Source: Bin80 sp965203305 (GTDB lineage Bacteria > Bacteroidota > Rhodothermia > Rhodothermales > Bin80). Taken from it: a stretch of 64,000 nt of DNA. A program made the position numbers and the translations under genes. Positions 16,745 to 26,171 of this stretch are shown here, piece by piece. The stretch lies in NCBI GenBank assembly GCA_965203305.1, contig OZ241874.1, forward strand, positions 2,170,001 through 2,234,000, written 5' to 3'. Position 1 is the first letter of the stretch; each line of letters starts with the position of its first letter. Under the pieces are notes generated by a model. That model did no database searches. It was not told where the DNA came from and was given only the letters and a program-made list of their open reading frames with translations.

Positions 16745-17533
16745 TCACCGGAGAGCAAATCGGACAGCCAGAGTGACAAGCCCCGCCTGCATTACCCCCA
16801 GTGCCACTCCAGAATAATCATCCAGTCTTGCTACACGCGGACGCAGGGATGCATCTCCCGTCTCCAGGTACCTGTCATTGATGTGATCCGCCCGAAATTT
16901 GTAATGCACAGCCACAGCACCCGCTGCCACCGCTACTGCGGCTATTCCCCAGTCAATCCATCTCCTTTGATACCGTGCCGTGTGACGGGTCCCTGATTGC
17001 TGATTGCCCTGATCAAGTGCTACAAGTGTAATCTCATAGCGATTCCATAACTCCGTCCCAGGCTTGATGATACCTGGAACATGTCCATCCATTTCAATAT
17101 GGAATACCCCATCATGCGTGTCTATGGAATGAAATACCACCGGTGTCACTCCGAGCAGCCTGCGCTCCGAACCTCGCTCAAGCCAGGCCTGCGCTCCAAA
17201 AGGACTGGACTCAATCCGGTGATATATGGGGAAATTCAGTGTGAGATGTACATCTTCCCCGGGGGTTGCTTGCAAAGGAGCACGAACTGGTGCGACATTC
17301 CAGGTAGAAGCACGGAGCGCAGAGAGGGTAATCGTTCTAGTCCTGTAATCAATCCGGTACGGGCTTCCACGAACTGGCCCGAGATACAGCGAGTCTGCAT
17401 AGACAGCCGCATCTGAATCATTACTCGTAATGTGAACAAGAGCCTGTGACTGTGCCATCACAGCAGAGGGGAGCACAATGGCCAGGAGAATGCTCCACAA
17501 GAGCAATACAAGTTGATTATCTTGTCTCGGCAT
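16745..17533 (-). CDS. PEGA-like domain membrane protein
   Basis: This is 262 residues from ATG 17533, whose leader QLVLLLWSILLAIVLPSAVM, ending in AQS, is a signal peptide. A beta-rich part with short repeated units follows, for example SSPFGAQAWLERGSERRLLG then VTPVVF, which looks like a PEGA domain (surface-layer-like sandwich). A hydrophobic helix WGIAAVAVAAGAVAVHY lies near residue 200, and a short amphipathic C-terminus with another hydrophobic stretch follows. The start overlaps the end of the upstream PQQ-propeller gene by 17 bases, so both belong to one operon. The function is unknown; an envelope assembly role is plausible. Confidence 0.65.
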   Translation of the reverse strand: MPRQDNQLVLLLWSILLAIVLPSAVMAQSQALVHITSNDSDAAVYADSLYLGPVRGSPYRIDYRTRTITLSALRASTWNVAPVRAPLQATPGEDVHLTLNFPIYHRIESSPFGAQAWLERGSERRLLGVTPVVFHSIDTHDGVFHIEMDGHVPGIIKPGTELWNRYEITLVALDQGNQQSGTRHTARYQRRWIDWGIAAVAVAAGAVAVHYKFRADHINDRYLETGDASLRPRVARLDDYSGVALGVMQAGLVTLAVRFALR

Positions 17534-18626
17534 CCAGATTTGAGGAAACAAGTTTGACCACATAGCGAGGCTCGGCTAGAACGACCAGCCCATCGTCCGC
17601 CATGCCGATTGCACTCTTTACTCTCCCGCGCAGTTCAATCGTCTGAAGCAGTTCACCGCTGTGCCGATCAAACGCATAAAACCCATTCCCCATGCTTCCC
17701 GTGTAGATAACATCCTGTGTTATCAGGGGCTTGGCCACGAGCGCATCGGGACACTGTGCCTCCCATGCGAGCTCTCCAGTATCAAGATAAAGAACCCTTA
17801 ACATGCCATCGGATCCTCCAGCTGCCAAGAGTTCATCATCTATAGCCGGAGCGGAGAGACGCACGGTCTCATCTTCCAGCACCATGTCCCAGTGAATCCC
17901 TCTAGTTCGCAAGTCCATTGCAACGAGTCTGCCCCGTGTGGTTGATACAAACAATGTTTCTTCCTGCAAAGCGGGAGTAGCATGCACTGGATTGTCAATA
18001 TCCGTACTCCACTCCAGATTCCCGTCAAGCAGTGACAGTGCCAAAATCGTTCCACTGTCCGTTACCACAAGGACCACATCCCGATGAATGAGAGGGCGTG
18101 TGTATACCTGTGTACGCTCCTGTATCTGATATGTCCAGATTACACTTCCAGTTTCCAGATCAAAATGCTGCACCTCCCCGTCTGTGTTCACAAGGATTCC
18201 ACCTGATCCCGCTGGTGTGATCCCGACCTGAACTGGATCCCCGCGGGTACGCCAGCGCATGGAAGCCTGATCCAGATTATAGGCCGCCACTGCTCTTCGT
18301 CCTTGCGCCAGCGGAACAACCATGGTATGCCCAATCACCGCCGGAGTCCCATTAATTGCGTCCCCGAACCGCTTGTTTCCCCTGCGTCTCCCGGTCGTCA
18401 AGTCAATAACATGAACCTCTCCCTGCCTGGTTCCCACCATGACCGTATTTGCAAAAATCAGGGGAGCATCCGGACCAAAGCCAGCCCGGGCATTGTATGT
18501 CCATGCGACTTCAAGAGGCAAAGCTGGCTCCGCCTGCCTTGCGGGTAAAGACTCTATATTTACTGCCAGCCCGCGACAGCCGACGCATAGCAGCAGAGCA
18601 GGAAGTATACAATTTCTAGAAATCAA
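17517..18626 (-). CDS. PQQ-like beta-propeller lipoprotein (BamB-like)
   Basis: The frame has ATG codons at 18701 and 18677 that would overlap the upstream gene by more than 60 bases. A TTG at 18626 overlaps it by 11 bases and starts a short lipoprotein leader, ISRNCILPALLLCVGCRG, with lipobox LCVGC, so I favour it. The mature protein is a propeller of repeated units, for example GTILALSLLDGNLEWSTDID, TRGRLVAMDLRTRGIHWDMV and GNGFYAFDRHSGELLQTIEL, each with the A/D-x-x-x-G-x-x-x-W pattern of PQQ-type blades. It resembles BamB, the outer-membrane protein assembly scaffold. Location next to a barrel-containing protein supports an envelope role. Confidence 0.8.
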   Translation of the reverse strand: MISRNCILPALLLCVGCRGLAVNIESLPARQAEPALPLEVAWTYNARAGFGPDAPLIFANTVMVGTRQGEVHVIDLTTGRRRGNKRFGDAINGTPAVIGHTMVVPLAQGRRAVAAYNLDQASMRWRTRGDPVQVGITPAGSGGILVNTDGEVQHFDLETGSVIWTYQIQERTQVYTRPLIHRDVVLVVTDSGTILALSLLDGNLEWSTDIDNPVHATPALQEETLFVSTTRGRLVAMDLRTRGIHWDMVLEDETVRLSAPAIDDELLAAGGSDGMLRVLYLDTGELAWEAQCPDALVAKPLITQDVIYTGSMGNGFYAFDRHSGELLQTIELRGRVKSAIGMADDGLVVLAEPRYVVKLVSSNLDAETR

Positions 18627-21567
18627 ACCCAAAAAAGAATTGGCGAAAGAGATTTCTCTCCCGTGACCGCAATCCATCCCGCAACCGATAGCCCAGATCA
18701 TACCGAAGGACCAGCCCGCCGAAAAGATTCAGCCGGAATCCAAGACCTGTAGACCCAAGAGTCTCTCCCGCAAAAATCTGGGGAATTCGCTCGTGATACC
18801 GATCATTCCAAGTATGGGCTGCATCAAAAAACAAAGCACCTCTCAGATTTACAACACCCAGAATTGCCAGGGGAGGGATATATACCGAGGGATTCTCCAC
18901 TATGGAAAACCGCAGCTCATGCGTTGTAAACCATGCTTTCTTGCCGCGCACATCAAAGATTGGGTATCCCCGCAAATCCCAGCTCCCTCCCATGAACCAT
19001 AAACGGGCCTCTCGCCCGTGATTCATGCGCCCCAAAGCCCGTGAAGCGAAGGATATGTTTCTGGACAGCCTCAGATAATGCCGGAAATCCGCCTCCAGTG
19101 TAACATAGTTTACATTGGAATACAGCACATCTGTGGTATAGGCTGCCGACAGCCGCCCTCTCCATCCGTCCACAGGGCCATTGTACCCGAACAGCGTATT
19201 GTCATGGACCAGACTGACCTGATTTGTCAAAAGCAGTGCCTGGCGATCAATCCGTCTCTGGGGAATTTCCTTGTGATCCCAGCTCAGCGAGGTGGCAACC
19301 TCCACACGCCGGAACATGGAAATCGGATAACTTACCGCCCCGAATCCGCCCCATACCTCCTCCCAGTATCGCGGAAAATCCGCTGGCGCATCTGGCTCCG
19401 TTAAATCATATCGCAATCCCCCGTACCGATAAATCCCGTATCCGATGTTCGTCCTGCGATTCAGGTGCAGTCTGGATATGTTTACATTCAGGCTTCGGAG
19501 AAATTCGCCTGTGTATTGGCTCGTACTGTACAGTGTGAGAAAGAAACGGTCATTGCCCAAAAGATCAGAAAATGCCAGGAGTGCTCCTCCGCTTGTCCCC
19601 CAGACAGCACTGCTGGATATCTGCCCCTGTGCAATGTCCAGTCCGTATCTTCTCTGACGACGCAAATCATCCCTGACGGAGGTTGTCTCAATTCGCGGAA
19701 ATGTCCAGGGCTCGCCTGCATCCAGTGTGAGGAGCTGTGGTTCCACCGACACGGGCCGCTGCATCAGAGTGTCCAGTCCGCCCAGGGCACGAACGGTAAA
19801 CCTGTAATTTTCAAATGCAGAAAAAATCACCTGACCATCCTGCGTCCATACTGGATCATAAATGGCAGTCGTCATATCTGTCAGCCGTTTCTTCCATCTC
19901 ACGCCGGGGAATTGAGGGGTGTTTTCACGAGTTCCTGCATTTTCCAGAGCGACCAGAGGCACACTTGGCTTCGCATCAATGACATGGAGATCCTGTCCGC
20001 CATACCGTCCCGTTGAGTCTCTCCTTGTGCTTGTATAGATGATGTGGTTCCCGTCTGGACTCCATCGGGGGGAAAAATCATGTTGTGTACCGTAGGTTAC
20101 ATAATCTACTGCACCGGTTTCCAGTTCGTATGTGAACAGGTTATAGGCATTCTCAAACCCCTTTGAAGTCCGGTCAGAAGAAAAGACGATAGAGTTTCCG
20201 TCGGGGCTCCAGTCGGGATCACGCTCATCGTAACTGTCATTTGTTAATTGCCGCAACCGATCCTCTTCCGTGTCATAGGCATACAGATCAATGAAGCCGC
20301 TCTGGTCAATTGCCACAAACGCAATCTGCTTCCCGTCTGGGCTCCATGACGGGGAGTACAATGCAATCATCCCGTCAAAACTGTACACGGGGCCAGCTGT
20401 ATCTGACTCCAGATCATGGATGTGGATGACATCTGCCTCCCCGCTCTTGGTCACAAAGGCAAGTCTTCCGTCTCTGGATACACTCATCCGGCTGTCCAGA
20501 ATATGGAAAGATTCAAACTGGCTTCCCCGTTCTCCGCGAACCAGAATGTGCGGCTCCCCCAGAGGCGCAAATATGGAGTCAACCTGAACATAGTACACAT
20601 TGCTGTATCCGCCATGGTTCGCTGTAAACAAAACCTGCCGATCCCCATTCTTTCGCCTGTAAAAGACGGGTTTCGAGTTGAACCCCTGGACAGAAAGTCC
20701 TTCTGTCATCAGTGTCGGACTTTCGGCAAAGTCCAGTTTGGGATAATATATCCTGCGAAGCCATTGCTGCCACTGACTGCTGATCTCCTGCAAATTCTCT
20801 TGCAATGTATGCTCAAGAACCTTGCGAAAATCCCGATTCATCCAGGCGTTCTCAATGAGCAGGAGCAGCTTCTCCTCTCCGTAATTTTCTGCAATAAAGC
20901 GGCACAGTGCTTCCCCTTCCTTGTACATCACGTAGGTGCCGCTAATTCTGTACATATTCTCCAGAGGGACGAGATAATTCGAAAAAATGGCATCCCTCAT
21001 AATCATTTCGTGCTGATGGTCCTGTGGACCAGACCAGTATTCTGCCAGCCCCTCCGTGAACCATAGCGGAGGCAGGCGGTCCATTGAAATGCGATAATCC
21101 CGATACACCCGTGCAAGCTTGTGCAGCGTGAATACATGGACCATTTCATGCCGAATGACCCGCCGAAACTTGTGCAGATTGCCATTTGCGGGAATCACGA
21201 CACGCCCCTTCAGAAACTCGTAAAAGCCCCCCACCCCGTCCGGAATAAATCCGTCTGTAATGTTCGTCTGCTTGAAGTGATGATGGGAGGAGTAGAATAC
21301 AATCGGGACACGACGTGTCACGGAAAAATTGAACCGATTCTGAAGTTCGGCATAGGCTTCCTCGGCAAATGCAGCCCCATGCTCTGCGAGCGTTTGCATT
21401 TCCGGGTAGAAATACACATCAAAGTGCTCGGTCTCCAGCACATTCCAGTCAAAATCTTCGTACTGGATCTTGTTGCGCCCAAAATGGGAGTTGTACTGTG
21501 CCGACACTGGCAGTCCGGCCAGCCCCAGGATGACACACAAGACGCACACAGTTTCCAGATAGCGCAT
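18616..21567 (-). CDS. Exported HExxH peptidase / PD40 propeller / outer-membrane barrel protein
   Basis: This is 983 residues. The signal peptide is MRYLETVCVLCVILGLAGLP followed by VSAQ. A peptidase-MA-like domain follows with H140-E-M-V-H144 and a downstream glutamate region LWFTEGLAEYWSG, as in gluzincin zinc proteases. Next is a TolB-type PD40 propeller (repeats such as SWSPDGKQIAFVAI, DWSPDGNSIVFSSD, RWSPDGNHIIYTS). The C-terminus is a beta barrel of the surface antigen/BamA type, ending in NLFRQFFFGFDF with an aromatic last residue as required for barrel insertion. Such fusions occur in Bacteroidota and Rhodothermota and their function is unknown. Proteolysis or adhesion at the outer membrane is inferred. 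Confidence 0.85.
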   Translation of the reverse strand: MRYLETVCVLCVILGLAGLPVSAQYNSHFGRNKIQYEDFDWNVLETEHFDVYFYPEMQTLAEHGAAFAEEAYAELQNRFNFSVTRRVPIVFYSSHHHFKQTNITDGFIPDGVGGFYEFLKGRVVIPANGNLHKFRRVIRHEMVHVFTLHKLARVYRDYRISMDRLPPLWFTEGLAEYWSGPQDHQHEMIMRDAIFSNYLVPLENMYRISGTYVMYKEGEALCRFIAENYGEEKLLLLIENAWMNRDFRKVLEHTLQENLQEISSQWQQWLRRIYYPKLDFAESPTLMTEGLSVQGFNSKPVFYRRKNGDRQVLFTANHGGYSNVYYVQVDSIFAPLGEPHILVRGERGSQFESFHILDSRMSVSRDGRLAFVTKSGEADVIHIHDLESDTAGPVYSFDGMIALYSPSWSPDGKQIAFVAIDQSGFIDLYAYDTEEDRLRQLTNDSYDERDPDWSPDGNSIVFSSDRTSKGFENAYNLFTYELETGAVDYVTYGTQHDFSPRWSPDGNHIIYTSTRRDSTGRYGGQDLHVIDAKPSVPLVALENAGTRENTPQFPGVRWKKRLTDMTTAIYDPVWTQDGQVIFSAFENYRFTVRALGGLDTLMQRPVSVEPQLLTLDAGEPWTFPRIETTSVRDDLRRQRRYGLDIAQGQISSSAVWGTSGGALLAFSDLLGNDRFFLTLYSTSQYTGEFLRSLNVNISRLHLNRRTNIGYGIYRYGGLRYDLTEPDAPADFPRYWEEVWGGFGAVSYPISMFRRVEVATSLSWDHKEIPQRRIDRQALLLTNQVSLVHDNTLFGYNGPVDGWRGRLSAAYTTDVLYSNVNYVTLEADFRHYLRLSRNISFASRALGRMNHGREARLWFMGGSWDLRGYPIFDVRGKKAWFTTHELRFSIVENPSVYIPPLAILGVVNLRGALFFDAAHTWNDRYHERIPQIFAGETLGSTGLGFRLNLFGGLVLRYDLGYRLRDGLRSRERNLFRQFFFGFDF

Positions 21568-21618
21568 GAGTCAGTGATTATTCCTGTGGAACAACGCCGC
21601 GGTGCGCTGGCTGTTCCG

Positions 21619-22671
21619 TTACCTGTCTTCAGACAGGGCCGCCTTTAGCCTGGAAATAAGTCCCACCGGGGAAGGATCAGTCTCGTTCAGAATGGCAAGA
21701 TAGAGGCTCACCCAGTCGCTGACATACATGATGGAAAGGAGCCGTGCCAGCCTGCTCTCCCCCTCGCTCCATACCTCCGTCCACTTGTGGGCATCAGGCT
21801 CCAGAAGAGACCTGGTTACATCCAGTCTGCGCTTTGTGCGTTCATGATCTTCCCGGTCACGCAGGGCAACGACAGCCAACTGCTTTAATTCCGGCTGAGA
21901 TCGTGCCCATCCCATGATTTCGTTATGATTCATTTCGGGGAGGAGATTTCCGAAGGCAAGACTTTTGGAATTCTCCTGTATCTGATTCCGCCACCGGGTA
22001 TTTGCCGGAGCGAGTTGTTCACTGCTGTAGATCACAGGAAAACATCCATACAGTACCGAGGCCAGCTTGATTGCCGGATTTTCCAAATCGGACAGGTCTG
22101 ACATCACCTTTGCCTGCTTGGCAGTTACAGTGATGGCCTCATCCCAGTCCTGTGACTTGATGGCTGTCAACCGGAGCGACTCCGTAACTGTTAGCAGTGC
22201 GGAGAGCGAGTATGGCAGAGCAGCTCGTGGCTGAATACCGGCTGGAAGTTCAATGCAGGGGACATCTTTTGCCCTGGCTCGCTCGGCAAGTTCTCCTCCT
22301 GTTGAGATCACCAGCACTCTGGCTCCACGGGCACATGCCTCCTCAAACGCTGTCAGTGTTTCTTCCGTATTCCCGGAATAACTGGAAGCTACAACAGCTG
22401 TGTCCGGCCCTGTCCATGCAGGCAATGAATAACTGCGTGAAGTGATCACCGGAATGGATGCATGGTCTGCCGCAAGTGCGGACAAGACATCACCGCCAAT
22501 CGCACTTCCCCCCATACCGGCAACAGTCACTGCGGTGACATCTTCTCCGGGCCAGCCATGAGTATTGCCCCCCAGAGCTCTTCTTCTCCCCTCACGGAGC
22601 TGGTCAGAAAAACTACGGACGGCATCATACATTCCCTCTGTATCTATGTGTTCCAGAGCCTGTCTTGTCAT
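21619..22671 (-). CDS. Bifunctional phosphoglucose/phosphomannose isomerase (SIS domains)
   Basis: This is 350 residues with two SIS folds. VAGMGGSAIGGDVLSALAAD is the sugar-phosphate loop, TAVVASSYSGNTEETLTAFE is the second conserved loop, and EMNHNEIMGW carries the catalytic glutamate/histidine region of the archaeal-type PGI/PMI family. It interconverts glucose-6-P or mannose-6-P with fructose-6-P in the cytoplasm. It lies downstream of prenyl synthase and adenylate kinase genes on the same strand, with short gaps. Confidence 0.9.
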   Translation of the reverse strand: MTRQALEHIDTEGMYDAVRSFSDQLREGRRRALGGNTHGWPGEDVTAVTVAGMGGSAIGGDVLSALAADHASIPVITSRSYSLPAWTGPDTAVVASSYSGNTEETLTAFEEACARGARVLVISTGGELAERARAKDVPCIELPAGIQPRAALPYSLSALLTVTESLRLTAIKSQDWDEAITVTAKQAKVMSDLSDLENPAIKLASVLYGCFPVIYSSEQLAPANTRWRNQIQENSKSLAFGNLLPEMNHNEIMGWARSQPELKQLAVVALRDREDHERTKRRLDVTRSLLEPDAHKWTEVWSEGESRLARLLSIMYVSDWVSLYLAILNETDPSPVGLISRLKAALSEDR

Positions 22672-22750
22672 GTTGATTCCTTGATAACGAACGTATACCG
22701 TGAGGAGTGGAGAAGTCTGTTCCTGCCTGCAAGATCAAACGGACCGGCCA

Positions 22751-23722
22751 TCAATAGATGCGGGATGCCATATGACGAATGAGTTCACACAGGTCCTCCG
22801 TGTTCCCCTTGATTGAAGTAATCTGCGCCAGCGCATGGGATGTATAGCTGTGCACCTGTTTCTTTGCATCCTCCAGAATGCCCAGAGCTTCCAGTCTGGC
22901 ATATGCCTTGGGAATCTCCTCGCTGGTGAGGCCTGCACCCGGGCATATTTTCGCGAAGAACTCAGCATCTTCCCCCGTTGCGCGCACCCGCGCTTCGGCA
23001 AGCAAATAGGTTCCTTTCCCTTCCATCAGATCTCCTCCCTGGACCTTCCCCCAGCGATGATCATCTGCAGTCAAGTCCAAGAGATCATCCAGGATCTGAA
23101 ATGCTCGGCCGATGGATATGCCTGCTTCCCGTAGAGCAGCGCAGTCCTTTAGCCCGGCTCCGGCAACAACTCCCCCCATTTCAAGACAGGCCGAGAGCAG
23201 TCCGCCTGTCTTGCCATCAACCATATGCAAATAGTCTTCTGTGGTCAAGTTCTGGTTGTGTCCAATGGCCATATCCAGTGCCTGTCCCTCGCATAACACC
23301 CGTGTCATTTTTCCAAATATCTGTGTCAGTGCCGCCTGAGCACCCGACAATGACATGCCTGTACATTCACAGGCCAAGGCAAGCAAAACATCTCCGCACA
23401 GGATGGCGGTCTCCGCATCCCACACGACATGTACTGTCCTGCGACCTCTGCGACTGTCCGCATGATCCATGATATCGTCATGGACCAGTGAAAAGTTGTG
23501 AGTCAGTTCCACGGCCAGTGCAAGCGGCATTGCCTGCGAGCTACTGGCACCATAGATTCTGGCAGAAAGGAGGAGCAGGATCGGGCGAAGACGCTTGCCT
23601 CCCCCTGCAATTACATATCGTACGGAATCGTAGATCTCATCCGGCCGGCGATCCTTGACCAGGTTCACGAGACCTGTGTCAATCTCTGTGCGAAGCACCT
23701 TGAGTGTATTCTCAAGATTCAT
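22751..23722 (-). CDS. Polyprenyl (geranylgeranyl/octaprenyl-type) diphosphate synthase
   Basis: This is 323 residues. The first aspartate-rich motif is LVHDDIMDHADSRRGR near residue 85 and the second is FQILDDLLDLTADD near residue 217. GGGKRLRPILLLLSARIYG and GKTGGLLSACLEMGG are also typical. It condenses isopentenyl diphosphate with allylic diphosphates to make prenyl chains for quinones, carotenoids or undecaprenyl-type carriers. Chain length cannot be decided from sequence alone. It is 35 bases downstream of adk on the same strand. Confidence 0.92.
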   Translation of the reverse strand: MNLENTLKVLRTEIDTGLVNLVKDRRPDEIYDSVRYVIAGGGKRLRPILLLLSARIYGASSSQAMPLALAVELTHNFSLVHDDIMDHADSRRGRRTVHVVWDAETAILCGDVLLALACECTGMSLSGAQAALTQIFGKMTRVLCEGQALDMAIGHNQNLTTEDYLHMVDGKTGGLLSACLEMGGVVAGAGLKDCAALREAGISIGRAFQILDDLLDLTADDHRWGKVQGGDLMEGKGTYLLAEARVRATGEDAEFFAKICPGAGLTSEEIPKAYARLEALGILEDAKKQVHSYTSHALAQITSIKGNTEDLCELIRHMASRIY

Positions 23723-23756
23723 GGTCTGTCAACAGCTTCGCCCCGGGGAAATAGAT

Positions 23757-24425
23757 CTACGGCAAATTCAGAAGTCTCTGGATCTCGCTGCTCACCTCGG
23801 AGAATGATCCCAGGGCAGAAACCGGCACAAGCACATCCTGTCTGCTATAGTACTCAACTAATGGCCTCGTTTGCTCGTCATACACATTCAGTCGTCTTCG
23901 GATTGCATCCGGCTGATCATCCGGCCGTGTGATGATAAATTCGGACTGTTCTTTGGGAGGCGGCTTGTTTGACAGGTGAAAATTCTCGCCTGTAAGGGAG
24001 TGAATCCGACGCTGGGAAAGCCGGAACACGACATCTTCATTATCAATGACGAGGTTGATCACAGCATTCAGGGGTACTTTCCGGGAAGCCATAAACTCGC
24101 GTAACCACAGAGCCTGCTGGATTGTACGGGGATACCCGTCCAGAATAAATCCCGTGTTATCTTCCTCCTGGATCGCATTTTCTGCGAGTATGCGTACGAC
24201 CTCATCGGGGACCAGTTGCCCGTCATCAATATATTTGCCTGCTTCCGATCCCAGAGGTGTACCTGCTCTGATCTCTCTCCGAAGGATAGCACCTGTTGAT
24301 ATATGCTTCCATCCATACTTCGCTGCCAGCAGTCTTGCCTGTGTACCTTTGCCTGATCCTGGTGGACCAAGGAAAACAAGTTGGCGATCACCTGCAGCGT
24401 TATCAGGTGCCGTCTTCACTTCCAT
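23757..24425 (-). CDS. adk: Adenylate kinase
   Basis: I use the ATG at 24425 (MEVKTAPDNAAGDRQLVFLG), which overlaps the preceding gene by 23 bases; a TTG at 24434 also exists. The P-loop GPPGSGKGTQARLLAAKYG, NMP-binding STGAILRREIRAGTPLG, FILDGYPRTIQQ and the DDQPDAIRRRLNVYDEQTRP segment are all present. The LID region HSLTGENFHLSNKPPP lacks the four zinc-binding cysteines found in Gram-positive Adk. It catalyses ATP + AMP to 2 ADP. The short N-terminal extension before the P-loop is somewhat longer than usual. Confidence 0.95.
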   Translation of the reverse strand: MEVKTAPDNAAGDRQLVFLGPPGSGKGTQARLLAAKYGWKHISTGAILRREIRAGTPLGSEAGKYIDDGQLVPDEVVRILAENAIQEEDNTGFILDGYPRTIQQALWLREFMASRKVPLNAVINLVIDNEDVVFRLSQRRIHSLTGENFHLSNKPPPKEQSEFIITRPDDQPDAIRRRLNVYDEQTRPLVEYYSRQDVLVPVSALGSFSEVSSEIQRLLNLP

Positions 24426-24921
24426 CCTTCTCAAGTGCCCTCAACCCTTTCTCAATAACCATCGGAACCACCATATTCATCAGCCGACTAAATACGCCTT
24501 TTCCTGTACTGCCTGAAGAATACGCTCTGCTATACTCGACGTTTGTTGAAGGTGAATCAAGTGCATCCATATGGAGAATCGGTTCTAACCTCTTCTGGTA
24601 CACCCCAGTGGGAGAGTACACCTTATTACGGTTTTCCAAGTGCGTGTCCGCTGCTTCCAGCGCAGAGTCGAAAAGCCAGCGTCCACGGGATATTCCCTTG
24701 CGCTTGCGGCCCGCAATCCAGTATCCCACTACCAGCCCGGCCGCCAAGACAGAGCCCGCACTTCCCATCGGGTGTTTTTCAATGAATTCTCTCATGGATG
24801 GGAGCAGTTCCGTTAACTCCTTTCGGAGCTCACCAATGTTCTGGTCAATTCTAGATTCACGATCACGGATCGCCTCATGGACTCCATTCGTACCTGTCTG
24901 ATTATTGTTTTTTTCCTTCAT
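24403..24921 (-). CDS. DUF883/YqjD-like protein, paralogue A
   Basis: This is 172 residues from ATG 24921. An N-terminal coiled region ends in RESRIDQNIGELRKELTELL, followed by PSMREFIEKHPMGSAGSVLA and a glycine-zipper-like membrane segment AAGLVVGYWIAGRKRKG, as in ElaB/YqjD/DUF883 proteins that sit in the inner membrane. Unlike its two small paralogues it has an additional C-terminal half of about 85 residues, ending in a helix GKGVFSRLMNMVVPMVIEKG. It overlaps adk by 23 bases. Confidence 0.68.
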   Translation of the reverse strand: MKEKNNNQTGTNGVHEAIRDRESRIDQNIGELRKELTELLPSMREFIEKHPMGSAGSVLAAGLVVGYWIAGRKRKGISRGRWLFDSALEAADTHLENRNKVYSPTGVYQKRLEPILHMDALDSPSTNVEYSRAYSSGSTGKGVFSRLMNMVVPMVIEKGLRALEKDGSEDGT

Positions 24922-25096
24922 TCGCACCCTATATTTTGTTCAAGTCTTTTTCTGACAGCGCAGGTAACCAGTTCACCAATGATACTGCCATGCCAATTCT
25001 CTTGCGCGTCACATTTCTGAGGCAATCTGCCATGCAATGTGGCAAAAACAGCATTTGCATCATCTATCCAACTGGAATATTTGATCAGAGTCTTCC

Positions 25097-25354
25097 CTAG
25101 AACGGCAGATCACCTTCGGAGTCACGTCTGTTTTGGCCGCCTGCGATCAAATATCCCACAAGCAATCCAGCCCCCAGCGCCGTAAGCGCACTGCCAATCG
25201 GGCGTTTTTCGATGAGCTCCCTCACCGAAGGAACTATGCTCGTCAGCTCCTTCCGAATATCCGCAAGGTTCTGCTCTATTTTAGATTCGCGATCACTGAG
25301 AGCCTCCTGAACACCGTCCGTGGTCTGGTCCTGCTTCTGTTTTTTTTCACTCAT
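25097..25354 (-). CDS. DUF883/YqjD-like small membrane protein, paralogue B
   Basis: This is 85 residues from ATG 25354. Central residues RESKIEQNLADIRKELTSIV, then PSVRELIEKRPIGSALTALG and AGLLVGYLIAGGQNRR, align without gaps to paralogues A and C. It has a coiled coil followed by one glycine-rich membrane segment near the C-terminus. The E. coli YqjD family anchors to the inner membrane by this segment and binds ribosomes; the same role here is only inferred. Confidence 0.7.
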   Translation of the reverse strand: MSEKKQKQDQTTDGVQEALSDRESKIEQNLADIRKELTSIVPSVRELIEKRPIGSALTALGAGLLVGYLIAGGQNRRDSEGDLPF

Positions 25355-25499
25355 TCGTTTAAGAATTGATGGTTATACAATGTGTCTGTTTTCTTTGTAT
25401 CACATCCCGCAACTCTGATCACTCTATCACGGTCAGGTGGAGAACACGGCTTGGCCTTTGCCCTGTTTCCTTACCTTCCGCTCCGAGTCTGGGGGGAGA

Positions 25500-25799
25500 C
25501 TACATATCAGAATCTCTTCTTTCACGGTGCCTTCTCCTTGCCCTGCGTCTGCTTCGGCTGCTCCTGTTCTGGCTGCCTCCAATCAGATATCCCAAGGCTA
25601 CCCCAACCCCGAGAATTGCAGAAATGCTGCCAATGGGATGCTTCGTGATAAACTCCTTCACTGGAGGGACCAAATTGTCCAGCTCACGCCGGAGAATCCC
25701 CATATACTCCTCCATTTTCTTCATACGCTCGTCAAGTGCCCTGCGAGCTTCCTCATTCGCCTGCTCCTGTATCTGATTCGTGTCGGTCATATCTTGCAT
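25500..25799 (-). CDS. DUF883/YqjD-like small membrane protein, paralogue C
   Basis: This is 99 residues from ATG 25799, or 96 from ATG 25790. The pattern ERMKKMEEYMGILRRELDNL, then VPPVKEFITKHPIGSISAIL and GVALGYLIGGSQNRSSRSRR, matches paralogues A and B. The C-terminus is strongly basic (RSRRRARRRHRERRDS). It overlaps the end of the YqjE-like gene upstream by 47 bases, so the two are translationally coupled. Confidence 0.7.
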   Translation of the reverse strand: MQDMTDTNQIQEQANEEARRALDERMKKMEEYMGILRRELDNLVPPVKEFITKHPIGSISAILGVGVALGYLIGGSQNRSSRSRRRARRRHRERRDSDM

Positions 25800-26157
25800 T
25801 GGTTACATCGTCTGGTTTGTTAATGTTATGTACTCTTGACTGAACAGCCCACCAGCACAGAACGAACCCTATGACCACCATGATCCCACCAACCAGCACA
25901 AATCCCCCTGTTCTGCTCTCCAGCAAATCCCCAGCCCACAATGCTGCAGCAATCAGCAAAAAAGTGACCGATACAGCAAGCATAAAACCCGCGGCAATCA
26001 AAATATAGATCGCTTTTCGGTTCTGCTGCACGGCCTCCCAGTACCGTAGAACAACCAGCCGGATTCTGAGTTCCGCCCAGTCCTGCAAGTTCCTGGCAAG
26101 CTCCCTGGAGTGCAGGGAAATACGGTCAGCTTTTCTTCCCCCACGTTCCTTGACCAT
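25753..26157 (-). CDS. YqjE/DUF1469-like (phage-holin superfamily) membrane protein
   Basis: This is 134 residues from ATG 26157. After an amphipathic N-terminus come two hydrophobic helices, IYILIAAGFMLAVSVTFLLI and GGFVLVGGIMVVIGFVLCWW. This matches the YqjE-like 'phage holin family' proteins, which accompany DUF883/YqjD genes in many bacteria. The adjacency of YqjE- and YqjD-like genes here repeats the E. coli yqjD-yqjE gene order theme. The gene is 14 bases downstream of the LuxC-like gene, so it may be part of the same transcript. Confidence 0.72.
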   Translation of the reverse strand: MVKERGGRKADRISLHSRELARNLQDWAELRIRLVVLRYWEAVQQNRKAIYILIAAGFMLAVSVTFLLIAAALWAGDLLESRTGGFVLVGGIMVVIGFVLCWWAVQSRVHNINKPDDVTNARYDRHESDTGAGE

Positions 26158-26171
26158 CAATGGCTACGCTG

